Shown here piece by piece: positions 37,301 through 58,356 of a DNA stretch of 64,000 bases; positions within the stretch are counted from its first letter, which is position 1; every line of letters begins with the position of its first letter. Under the pieces are notes generated by a model. The model did not search any database, was not told the origin of the DNA, and saw nothing but the letters and a program-made list of their open reading frames with translations. Source of the DNA: Lagopus muta (taxonomy: Eukaryota; Chordata; Aves; Galliformes; Phasianidae); assembly GCF_023343835.1 (NCBI RefSeq), contig NC_064434.1, positions 3,453,505 to 3,517,504 on the forward strand. The letters run 5' to 3'. The translations under genes were made by a program, and so were the position numbers.

Positions 37301-37637
37301 TGCCAGTCTTTGGCCACAGCTCCGTTTTTTGTGGCTCTGGTGTCACTGTGGTGACGCTTAGAGGGCAAACCCTAACCCTAACACTTTAACTCTTGTCCTT
37401 GCAGAGGTCAGTGTCTTCTGTAGGCACTCAAGGTTACCTGTGATCCAGGATTACAGAGCCAGTCCGCTCTTCTCTGTCACATAGAGTACCTTGGGCACTT
37501 TTCCTTACAAAAACATTTGCAGGTTCCTCCAACTCTTTCTGGCATTGCTTCTTTTTTCCCCCCAGCTGATTGACCTGTGCTGCTGTGGAGATGACAAGAT
37601 AAACTACCGGGACTTCCTCAGGGCCTTCCCCTCGTGA
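19374..37637 (+). CDS. EFHC1: EF-hand domain-containing protein 1 (myoclonin-1), axonemal protein
   Basis: Eleven coding exons join in phase to 642 residues (human 640): 19374-19436, 24596-24817, 26845-27132, 28936-29085, 30689-30881, 31179-31399, 32681-32821, 33968-34181, 34430-34577, 35397-35613 and 37566-37637. Every junction is GT-AG; exon 10 has a weak donor (GTCAGA). The start, [14 protein letters not shown], aligns with human MVSNPVHGLPFLPG and sits in GCCGCCATGA. Three DM10 domains begin near residues 96 (VLKFDAYF), 242 (VLRFYAMW) and 419 (VLRYQVAL). A C-terminal EF-hand pair is at about 580-640. Its first loop (589-600, DKDESGFL) has K instead of E at position 12 and the second (CGDDKINY) is degenerate, so strong calcium binding is doubtful, as in mammals. 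The protein is a microtubule inner protein of motile cilia; human variants are linked to juvenile myoclonic epilepsy. Exon 9 reads into an immediate in-frame TAG if its donor is skipped. Confidence 0.97.
19600..20410 (+). repeat. Degenerate tandem-like array in EFHC1 intron 1, part 1
   Basis: A recurrent theme of roughly 30-40 bases, resembling GTATCCCTGAACTCACC followed by CCCAGGGAACTG, repeats with many changes. Clear instances lie around 19650, 19815, 19915, 19950 and 20010. No exact period can be set by eye. It looks like an old, decayed minisatellite that begins soon after exon 1. Confidence 0.45.
20415..20530 (+). repeat. CR1 LINE 3' end fragment
   Basis: Starts at AAGGCTCTGGGCAGCCTGG and ends at CCATTCTGTGATTCTATGAG. 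It interrupts the degenerate tandem region. Confidence 0.88.
20535..21470 (+). repeat. Degenerate tandem-like array in EFHC1 intron 1, part 2
   Basis: The same GGAACTGGTATCCCT-like theme appears after the CR1 (for example near 20690-20720) and fades out by about 21470. This is weaker than part 1. Confidence 0.35.
22112..22731 (-). repeat. CR1 LINE 3' fragment, about 620 bases
   Basis: A reverse CR1 starting with three tail repeats (TCACAGAATCACAGAATCAC). It runs back through the 3' region into the end of ORF2 (CTGGCCACCCCTCGCTGATGG). In EFHC1 intron 1. Confidence 0.9.
23371..23530 (-). repeat. CR1 LINE 3' fragment
   Basis: A reverse CR1 tail (CATAGAATCATAGAATGG) and 3' region in EFHC1 intron 1. 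Confidence 0.88.
25683..25810 (+). repeat. CR1 LINE 3' end, left arm of an inverted pair
   Basis: A CR1 3' piece (GAGGGACATGGTTTAGTGGG and on) with four ATTCTATG tail units, in EFHC1 intron 2. A copy of the same segment lies in opposite orientation at 26283-26406. Confidence 0.9.
26283..26722 (-). repeat. CR1 LINE 3' fragment, right arm of an inverted pair
   Basis: A reverse CR1 with three tail units. Its first about 124 bases are close to the reverse complement of the plus CR1 at 25683-25810. It ends about 120 bases before EFHC1 exon 3. Confidence 0.9.
27133..28935 (+). other. EFHC1: EFHC1 intron 3
   Basis: Mostly unique sequence, with no recognisable repeat or exon apart from the flanking splice sites (GTGAGT donor, TTTCCTAG acceptor). 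Confidence 0.5.
29631..29890 (+). repeat. CR1 LINE 3' fragment
   Basis: A young-looking CR1 3' region (GATAGAACAAGGGGGAATGG and on) in EFHC1 intron 4. Its 3' part is mirrored by the minus copy at 30213. Confidence 0.9.
30213..30342 (-). repeat. CR1 LINE 3' end fragment
   Basis: A reverse tail (GAATCATAGAATCATAGAATGG) plus about 100 bases of 3' region, in EFHC1 intron 4. Together with the plus copy at 29631-29890 it makes an inverted pair. Confidence 0.9.
31540..32040 (-). repeat. CR1 LINE 3' fragment
   Basis: A reverse CR1 in EFHC1 intron 6, the same subfamily as the plus copy at 931-1386. The two share the words CAGTACAGGAGAGATGTGG and GCAGGGAGACCTGAGAGCAG. Confidence 0.9.
35614..37565 (+). 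other. EFHC1: EFHC1 intron 10
   Basis: A 2-kb unique intron with no CR1. It contains a short interstitial telomere-like stretch near its 3' end. Confidence 0.5.
37368..37382 (-). repeat. Short interstitial telomere-like repeat
   Basis: AACCCTAACCCTAAC is about two and a half TTAGGG units on the minus strand, inside EFHC1 intron 10, 184 bases before the last exon. It is very short and could be chance. Confidence 0.6.
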
Positions 37638-38078
37638 CCCTCGCCTGGAAGCCGAAGCACAAGACAAGCAGTGATATCTTTAGCTGAGCTGACTGTGAGA
37701 CCTCACACTTCAAAAAGGACGCTCTGCCTTTTACCTTTGCTTCTTTTCCTCTCTCCCTTCCTTCCTTCCTAATTTCACCCTCACTTGGATAACCTTCCCA
37801 ACCTACTCCTGCCGTTTTTGCTGCCACCAAATTCAACCTCCTATCTGCTGAATATTGAAATGAAACCCACAAGAAAAAAGAAACGTTTTGGAGAACCATG
37901 GCCAGGTTCTTCTACTGATCTCTCAACTTTTTAATGCTGTATGGCAAGGCTTGCTAGAGCTAATGGAGTGACAAGCATCTAGATTTCATACAGAGTTGAA
38001 AGGGGCCTGCAGTGAAGACTGCCAGTTTAAATGTTTATTTACATTGCAAGAAGACCTAAGAGCTCTGTCAGAAACCAT

Positions 38079-38084
38079 AATAAA
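38079..38084 (+). terminator. Poly(A) signal AATAAA, EFHC1 proximal
   Basis: Canonical hexamer in CCATAATAAATGCATG, 442 bases after the stop. Confidence 0.6.
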
Positions 38085-38152
38085 TGCATGCTTGCTAGTG
38101 TGACTATAAAGTTATGCATGGCTGCTATGAAAGTGTTAAAGAGTAGGCTTTA

Positions 38153-38158
38153 AATAAA
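38153..38158 (+). terminator. Poly(A) signal AATAAA, EFHC1 distal
   Basis: Canonical hexamer in CTTTAAATAAATGTACC, 516 bases after the stop. Confidence 0.6.
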
Positions 38159-38179
38159 TGTACCTCAATGACTAGAATA

Positions 38180-39315
38180 GCTAAGGAGTATAAGCTAAGA
38201 GTAAGTATATAGCTAAGAGTAAGGAAAAAACCCACCACCACAAAGCCAATTGTGACTCTGGCTTTACTTAAAATGGAGTAGTAGTTTTGCTCTCACGTAT
38301 CTCATGGAAATTGCAGGGTCTGCACACAGATGTGCTGACAGCAGCTTTGCATTTTTTAACAAAGGGTTGGGAGAACGGTTTTAGAACTGAGATTACATCT
38401 AACCCCAGCTCATGCAACTGTCATCTTACAGGATAGGTCCAATGAAAAGGAAAAACTAACCATTGGCATAGCAACAGGGCTGTGACACTTCTGCTCAGGC
38501 TGCTCATCTCTCCCTGAAAGGAAACATGGCAGGAACCTTCTCAGCCCAGCTGAAACCTGCCAGGAGTCGCCACTGAGCGCAGACGGAGGGCAGCTATCAT
38601 GCACACAGAGAACAAAATGCCTCTTTAACTCAGCTTTTTGCGCTGTGGGTTCCCACTTCCACTGCCTCCCCTGTTTCAGGAAAGGTCCCTGCTCTTCCCT
38701 TCTGGGCCCATTTTGTGCTGCTCTTCTCTCTGACTGAGAATTGTTAAAGCAATCTCAGGTCCATCTCAGATTTCAAAGCATGGCTTGGCGTTGTATGAGG
38801 TGCCTTCCAAGCAGCAGGAGCTGCAAAAGACTTAACTTCTAACAGCCACCCTACACAGCTTTTCCAGCGGCCCAAGAACTTGCAGTTGAAGTTACAGCAG
38901 TTACAGGCTGTAGAAAAGAAAGTGAGAATTTGTTTTCTGCATGTGCTATGAAAGCTGTAACCTAATACTTAACCAACCCATGCAGCATGCCCAGGGCCAG
39001 CTGCAGAAAGCATACAATTGAGCTCACCAGAAACTATGCACCTAAACCACATCAAATGAATCATATCCTACAAATGCCCATATCCTCCACTCCCAGCAAG
39101 CGAGGCAGCCACTGATAACTAACTCAGAAGCAGCTGCCCATGCTGTAGACATGGGAAATTCAAGAATATGAGCCCTAGCTATGGGGAATATGAGGTCCAA
39201 AGTTATGGACACATCTGGCGTGGCAGGAGGGAGAGGAGCACGGCCCATCCCAGCCTGCTCTCTTAACTTAGCAGCATGGTAAAGCGTCAGCAAGCAGCAG
39301 TAATGGAAGAATCTA
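38180..39315. other. EFHC1-TRAM2 convergent intergenic region
   Basis: About 1.1 kb between the two convergent 3' ends. No repeat or gene is recognised. Confidence 0.5.
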
Positions 39316-42300
39316 TGCCTTTTATTTATTTATTTCAGAAAATACTTCTGTTGAGTTCATCACAAAAGTCATTGAACAGTAAACGACAACGAACATAAAC
39401 CGTACAAAAAAAAAATATATATATATATTTACGTGACAGGAAGAATGAAACAAATGAGAGATGGATAAAATATTGCAGACTGTCGCTTCCCCACCGCCCC
39501 TCTCCAAAATTCAAAACTTTGGAATATGGAAGAACAACAAATTTTCCTCGAGTTCCTTTTGCTGAAGTTCTGGTCCATGGAATTCAACATACCTGAAGGA
39601 AAGCTACGTGCCTCCGCCTGGCTTTCATAATGGCCATCTTTCCTCTCTGCCAGCAAAACTCCCACCCACAGCCCCGAGGCTACGTAACAAACTTCACCGT
39701 TTGAGTACAAAGCCTGCCAAACAAACCATCTACTGCATGCTCACAAAGCTTCCAGGAAGGCTGTAAATCAGACCCCAAAATCTCCACCTACTGTTGGTGC
39801 ACGTCAGGCTCCATCTACCAAAACTTCATCCAAGGTAAGAAGCAGCTGTTGCTGCAAATCCCCATGCACTGCAGTAATGCTGTGGTACCTACAGGCCTTG
39901 GGAATAACTTGGGGGTCAGAGGAGGATCCTAGGGTAGTCCTCCCCTCCGACAGGGAAGCGTGTCAGAAATACATCTTAAAACAAGATAGGGGTAAGGGGT
40001 CCTACAGAGGAACCAGAACTTGTCTTTACCACTAACCCAAACATGAGTAAGAAAAATCCTAAACAAAAAAAAAAACAACAACAAAACATAACTGTAATGC
40101 CCCACAAAGTAAGAGTCACTCAAAAATTATATGTGAAATGCTACATCTGTTCTTCTTCAACCCTCTTCTCTTCCCAAGCCCATCCCTGAACTCTCCGCAA
40201 CAAAAAGAGAGAACTGCTGCCAGTATTTCAAAGGTTTCTAGACTAGGACAGGAGAACACCACACTGCACACTAAAAATCACAGACTACTCAGTCCCTGAC
40301 CTTACGTTGGTAATAGACACAGATGGCAGAATCAGCCTCAAGCCCACAGGAAGGGCGCAGAGCAAGCAGTGATTACACAAAGTCAGAACTTGCATAGTCT
40401 ATCAGTTCCTGCACTGTGGCAGACAACAGCTCTTGCTTCAGGTTGGGTTTGTTGGTGTGGTTGTGGCTTTTTTTTTTGCAGATGACAGGGAGCTTGACAG
40501 GATGGGATGCAAGAAGAGCATTTACTCAATGATGGAGGGCTCTCAGCATCTTTGCACACAAAGCAGTCAAGGGAAGACTGACCAGTAACCGTTTGCAGTG
40601 AAAGTTCTTTGGGCTGAAAAGAAGGCTTGGTCTGCTGAGAAATGCCATGGACATAAAAGCAGTTACTGCAGAGATGGTGTTTGCACTAAAAGCCAGAGGC
40701 AGAAGCAGCTCGGGGCAGCCCCTCCAATGGGGGGCAGATTGGAAACCTCGAGGATGAGACTTCGCATTGCCTTATAGCAAAGGCTCAGCACTACATAACC
40801 AAACAGAAGTCATGCCATGCTTTGGCGTAACAGAAGAAGGATGAAGATTTCAGAGGATTAAAGACAGAGGAGGGCAAAAAAGAACATCATCTCTGGGCTT
40901 AAGAAAAAATAACAAACAACAAGCAGAAAGAAAACATGGAAATATTTCCAAAGCAAACTGTCCCTTTTACTGGTAGCTCTATCAAAAGACAGAAAAAAAC
41001 AAAATCTAAACAAAAAAGGTACATAAATGTAGCATATGTTGTACATATGTCATAAGGAGAAAGGGTGTTCAGCTGCTGCTATACTACACAGATCAAGCAC
41101 ACGAGACGCTACACGACAACATAAGGCACTTGGGATACAACGATAATTAGCTACTCTATGAAGACACAGGATTGTGCAAGTGGAGAAGCTGCCTGAAGCG
41201 AAGCAGGCAGGAAGAGGAATTATTCAGCAGCCAGTATCTGAGAGGATTGTATGTGTCATCTGTCAACAGAGCCAATCCTCAGCTGTTGAGAGGCGCCAGC
41301 TTCAAAGTCTCCTTTCCTCACTTCCCCTCAAAAAGGGGGACCTTCTTCCAGACTCCTGCTGACATTCTGTTTGACTCAGAGGTCACGGGAACAGAGGAAC
41401 AAGCGGAATCTGAGCAACTGTACTCACGTCCCTACACATTTTCTCCCTCCTGTGCCCAGCATTAGCTGAGGCTCTGCAAGGAGAGGAGGAAGGGAGAAAT
41501 GACATCGACAAAAAGAGGGAGGAAAAAGCGACTCCATTCCAAGAGTGGCAGACAAACAACTGTCTCTCATTCTCCAAAAGACGAAAGATACAAATGACAA
41601 CTGTGCCAGCCTCACTGCAAAAAGCCCGAGCTAGAATCATGCCTGGAGGGGCTGAGCAAGTGACATGCCATGAGACCACACATCCCATCACCCATAAGGA
41701 AGGTGGGCTTCCATCCTGCCTTGCACATCAAAGAGTGGCCAGGCTCTCCTCGACCCCATGCACCGGGAGCTACAGCTGACTTTGCTGCACAAGAGGCACC
41801 AACAGCAAAGCCCAGCTACAGAAAGCACCCCAAACAAGAGCTATGGGGTGAGAAGCACCCACCAGCCAAATCCAAACTGGTGCACAGACCCCAAGGAAGC
41901 CCACCGACCTGTGAAAACCCTGGGCAGGAGGTGCTGCCCACCAGCAAAGGGGAGCGAGCCAGTGGCACCTGGGCTTCCCTCAGACCTCAGGTCAGGGAGG
42001 TGCAAGAGAGAGAGTGGTCTGTAGCAAAAGACGGCCTCTGAGGTAGATTTAAGACAACTCCATTTGCCAACAGCTATGCCTCACAGGCCTTTCCTAATGT
42101 ACAAGCTACTCCTCACAGCCCTTGGCTTCCTTCCTGTCATCTCATTCACAGCTCAGAAAGGGATGAAGGGGCTAGGGTTTTTGGAAGAAACCCTACATTT
42201 GATAGCACCTTGGGTGGATACAACTGTGTACCCTATGGAAAGAGAAGCTGATGGCTGCAGATGGCACAGCTGGACTGGCATGGTAGGAATGAGGATGGCT

Positions 42301-43337
42301 AAGCACAAGGGGCACAGTCCCATTAAGGCAAAACCCTTTGCAGCAGCCACTTCGCTCATCTGGAGGAGGTGACGAGCCATGAGCACGCCAGGTCTGAGGC
42401 ACAGGAGGCTGACAGGAGCCAGGCCAGGGCTCAGAGTGGGGCAAGGCTCGAGGATTCACCTGGACCTGAGGATGTCACTGCCCTTCAACAAGGCATGAGC
42501 TGCAGAGCCCTGAGCCCAGCTCTCAGTGCTGGGGGATGCAGAACAACTACAGGGCAGTCCAGAGAATAAAGGGGACCCAGCTGTACCAGAAAAGCTGGGG
42601 CAAGTAAAGGCTAGGATGTGGGTCCTATAGGAAGAGGGAACTCGTCTCCCTTCTCTGCTTCCTAGATCACTAAAATTAGCTCAAAGCCAGGAGCTGGAGG
42701 AACCCCACTCAACCAGAGAGAGACAAGACACTACAGAGGTTCCTCCCTCAGACGCTAGTCCCTATTTGCAGCATCGACATCATGCAACACATGCTGAGTG
42801 CTGGCTGGACTGCCCCAGCAGGGGAAACCATCAGCCATGAGCACCTCATGGGTCTCAGAGTCCCCGTACTTCTCCCCTGGAGCCCGTTCCCATAGCTGAC
42901 ACATGGAGCCTTCAAACTGCCACGGCCCTGAACCAGGGGATGGGGGAATCAACACAGAGAGAGGGGAGAAACATGCTGTAGGAGCAAAAAAAGTATTTCG
43001 GAACCATCTACAACGCATTTGTAACAAAAATGCAAAATAACCAAACACTAAAATAGAAAAAAAAATAATAAAATTGCACACTGATTTACGGTGAAACAGA
43101 GGAAGGCAAAACCAGAGGAGGCTTGGAAAAGGCTCCTGCAGGGGAAAGGAGCAGGGGAAAGGGACCTTTTTGGTTTTATTGCAAATGGTTCAAGAAAGTA
43201 AGAAAGAAAGGGAGGAGAGTGAGACACCTCGGGCAGACGGCCTGATCCCAAGCTGCTCAAGACAACCTTGTGAGGACTGGGAGGAAGGGCTGCCCTCAGT
43301 CCTGGCCCCTCGCCCTCCTCCCCAGGAGCCGAGGCCT
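39316..43337 (-). other. TRAM2: Probable TRAM2 3' UTR, about 4 kb
   Basis: The region between the TRAM2 stop and the AATAAA cluster has no CR1 and no splice-bounded coding exon. It is A-rich on the plus strand, hence T-rich in the transcript, as is common in long 3' UTRs. An (AT)n run lies at about 39411-39428. The small open frames inside show no protein-like features. Confidence 0.5.
39321..39335 (-). terminator. TRAM2: Overlapping poly(A) signals, probable TRAM2 3' end
   Basis: TTTATTTATTTATTT on the plus strand reads as three overlapping AATAAA hexamers on the minus strand. It is the most convincing minus-strand polyadenylation cluster downstream of the TRAM2 stop. Human TRAM2 also has a multi-kilobase 3' UTR. 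Confidence 0.5.
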
Positions 43338-55209
<11,872 letters not shown>

Positions 55210-55624
55210 GGCCGCGCCCGGCAGCGCTGCGGGACCGGGAGCGACTCGGGAGCCACCCGCCCCGCCGCAAACTTCCCCGGGCCCCGCACAACTTCGCGGA
55301 GCTCCGCGGCCGCCCCGCGCAGGCGCCGCCCCTCCCCGGTCCTCCCCGGCCCCACCTCCGCGGTTCCCGGCCCCACGCGTGGCCGCCGAGCCGCCCCGAC
55401 TCCGCGGCTGGGTGCGGGGGGAGCGCGGGGCTGCACCGCGGAAAGGAGGAACTGAGGCATGAAGTCGCAGCTCGGGAAAGAAAACGACAAAAAACAAGCA
55501 GCCAACAGCTCTTAAGCTATAATGCCGGGCTAGGAGAAGGGCATCGCCGGAGGGCATCGCCTTCCTGCTCACTCGATGTTCTCCCAGCGCAAGCACGGCC
55601 ACGAGCAGCACAGACCCACATTGA

Positions 55625-55760
55625 ATCCTAGAATCACAGAATGGCCTGGGTTGCAAAGGCCCACAGTGTCCATCTAGTGTCAACCCCCTGCTGTGTGCAG
55701 GTCGACAACCAGCAGCCCAGGCTGCCCAGAGCCTGGCCTTGAATGCCTGCAGGGATGGGG
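55625..55760 (-). repeat. CR1 LINE 3' end fragment
   Basis: A reverse CR1 (CCTAGAATCACAGAATGGCC) between TRAM2 and XKR5. Confidence 0.9.
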
Positions 55761-56130
55761 TACATCCAAACCAGCAAACCTATGGGGGATGGTGCCAGCC
55801 CTGCAGCTGCATGTCTGCCTGGGCATTGTTAGCGCCGGGAGGGACGGAGTTTTCATTCCTGCTCCTTCTTCCAGATCAGTGGTGAGCAGCACAGCCCGTT
55901 CTGGGCAGCTCCAGTCACTCCCTTCATTGTCCAGTCCGGCCCTGGGCTTCCACTCCCCGTTCCTGCCATAGGTTCACACAGCTAAGGTCCCTTCTGCCTC
56001 TCTGCAGTGCTGCAGGGGGTTTTCTTGACAAGAATGCAAACAAAAAGGGCTCATCAGAAGCAAATGAGCAGAAATCCTTTATTCCAGGTCAGGTGGGAGG
56101 AGAACCTTAGGTTGAGTGTGGTGGGATGGA
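55761..56130. other. TRAM2-XKR5 intergenic sequence
   Basis: Unique sequence. A TTTATT at 56078-56083, an AATAAA on the minus strand, is one possible distal poly(A) signal for XKR5, about 2.3 kb past its stop. This is only a guess. Confidence 0.3.
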
Positions 56131-56134
56131 ATCA

Positions 56135-56405
56135 GAATCAGAATGGCCTGGGTTGCAAAGGCCCACAATGCTCATCCACTTCCAACCCCTGCTGTGTGCA
56201 GGTCGCCAACCAGCAGCCCAGGCTGCCCAGAGCCACATCCAGCCTGGCCTTGAATGCCTGCAGGGATGGGGCATCCACAGCCTCCTTGGGCAACCTGTTC
56301 CAGTGCCTCACCACCCTCTGGGGGAAAAACTTCCTCCTCATATCCAACCTAAACCTCCCCTGTCTCAGTTTAAACCATTCCCCCTTGTCCTATCACTATC
56401 CATCC
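56135..56405 (-). repeat. CR1 LINE 3' fragment, young subfamily
   Basis: A reverse CR1 that by eye differs only slightly from the copy at 369-678. Confidence 0.92.
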
Positions 56406-56742
56406 AGGCACTCACTGTGCACAGCATCAGCCACCTCCAGCATCCCAAAGCCTCCCATTTCGCCCTCACCCGTTCCCACTGGGGCTGCTGCAGCTGTTAG
56501 CAGTCCTCCAAGTCCCAACCCCGTCCCACGGTCTGGGTGTGGGATGGGCGCACGGCCTCTGGAAATAGAAATGCACGCCGGCAGCATTGAGCACCACCTC
56601 CCTCTTGTGGCTGAGGAGCGGGGAGCTGTGGGGAGAAACCTCAGGTCGATTTCTTCTATTTTCTTGAGAAAGCTGTGGGTGTGCACCAGGTTAATGGGAC
56701 GCCTCGTGCTTCCACCCCAGAGGAGATGGAGAGGAACAGCTG
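56406..56742. other. TRAM2-XKR5 intergenic sequence
   Basis: Unique sequence between two CR1 copies, with nothing recognised. Confidence 0.4.
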
Positions 56743-56925
56743 CAGCTGCAGAGGTTGCCCAAAGAGGCTGTGGATGCCCCATCCCTGCAGGCATTCAAGG
56801 CCAGGCTGGATGTGGCTCTGGGCAGCCTGGGCTGCTGGTTGGTGACCTGCACATAGCAGGGGGTTGGAACTGGATGAGCACTGTGCTCCTTTTCAACCCA
56901 GGCCATTCTGTGATTCTATAATCTG
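56743..56925 (+). repeat. CR1 LINE 3' end fragment
   Basis: A plus CR1 (GAGGTTGCCCAAAGAGGCTG to CATTCTGTGATTCTATAATC). Confidence 0.9.
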
Positions 56926-57379
56926 GAGTTAGGCAGCAGGGGAGCCAGGTCCCACATCTCCAACTGCGACCCCCAGGGGCTGCGTGCTGATGAGCAGGCA
57001 CTGAGCACCCCTGCACAACGCACAGACACGGCAAAGCCCGGTTTGTTTTCTTAAAGCAGCAATTCTATATTGTCAAGGATAAGAAAAACAAACTGCATCA
57101 AAACTTCAGGAGTGCTCTGACAGCTCGGCTGCCTTCCGTGCGATGCGCGCAGCGAGGGGGGCTCAGGAAAAGCTGCTGCAACTGCTTCCTCCCTGCAGAG
57201 CAAAGCAAAATACAGCTGTGCTGGGGCCAGGGCGGAGGTATGGAGCTGTTGTCACGTTGGAAGGCAGCTGCAGTCCCAAACAGCCCAACCGGGTTTCCAG
57301 AGCACAGCTCAGCCTGATGGAACACGTCCGGCTGGGGCCCTTCTGAGCAGCGAGTTCTGCTTGGCAGCTTTGTTTCACC

Positions 57380-57660
57380 ACTCCTCACACCACAACAGGA
57401 CGAGGGGAAATGGCTTTACACTGAAAGAGGGCAGATTTAGAATGGATATCAGGGAGAAATTCTTTACTGGGAGATTGGTGAGACGCTGGAACAGGTTGCC
57501 CAGTGAGGTTCTGGATGTTTCCACCTTGGAGACATTCAAGGCTAGGCTGGATGGGGCTGTGAGCAACCTGGTCTAGAGGGAGGTGTCCCTGCCTACAGCA
57601 GAGGGTTGGAACTGGATGATCTTAAAGGTTTCTTCTAACCCAAACCATTCTGTGGTTCTG
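57380..57660 (+). repeat. CR1 LINE 3' fragment
   Basis: A plus CR1 of a different subfamily from its neighbours (GAGGGCAGATTTAGAATGGA), ending in CCAAACCATTCTGTGGTTC. Confidence 0.9.
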
Positions 57661-57994
57661 TGCCCATCCTTTTGGAGGCTTTCCCTAGCAGGCAGTGCCC
57701 ACCAGTTCTCAATCCCCACAGCCATGGGGAAGCCAGCAGACCTGTCTCATGGCTGTAATTCAATGTCCTGAGGTTGTCACCTGCCATACGTAGAGCAACT
57801 GGGCTCCGATGCGGTCCCAGCAGTTGGTCAAGCTCTCTGTGGAGGGAGAAGAATTGATCAAGCACTGCTGAGCCTTAATGCAGGGCTTGCTCTACCCCAA
57901 AGTAAACATATGGAAATAAAACCCATCATGTTTCTGGTTTAGGCACCTGTTTGTCATGAGCAGCTCCTGCTTTGGGCAGCAGCTTCTCTGGGCA

Positions 57995-58070
57995 CTTGGA
58001 GGTAGACTAGATGACCTTTAAGGGTGCTTTCCAGCTGAAATGATCCTATGATTCTATGATGTTCAAGGCC
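57995..58070 (+). repeat. CR1 LINE 3' tail
   Basis: A short plus-oriented end (GGAGGTAGACTAGATGACC to GATCCTATGATTCTATGAT). Confidence 0.8.
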
Positions 58071-58356
58071 ACCTTTCCCAACATCATCACCTATGCAAGA
58101 AGGGCAGGATGCTCCAACTGCCCATAGGGTTAAATAAACATAATAAATACCTAAACCCAGGCTTTTCAGCCCTTCCATCCACTAATGCTCTCCAGAGGAA
58201 AGAGAAGAAGCAGTACCAGGAGGGGAGGAGACCTCCTGGTGACAAAGGACCACATGGGCACACAGGGACAGCCTTTGAGGTCAGCATGAACTTCCCTATT
58301 GCATCTCATTGAGCAAAGCAGCCACCCCAGTTCTGTCCCACGGTGACAACGCAGGG

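Larger units (their letters stand above)
37638..38175 (+). other. EFHC1: EFHC1 3' UTR
   Basis: Follows the TGA stop. It contains two canonical poly(A) signals, at 38079-38084 and 38153-38158. The end about 15-20 bases after the second signal is an estimate. Confidence 0.65.

Noticed and set aside
41172-42569. Several 60-120 codon frames downstream of TRAM2
   Set aside because: No splice logic, no recognisable domains and low-complexity composition; the region is better read as TRAM2 3' UTR.
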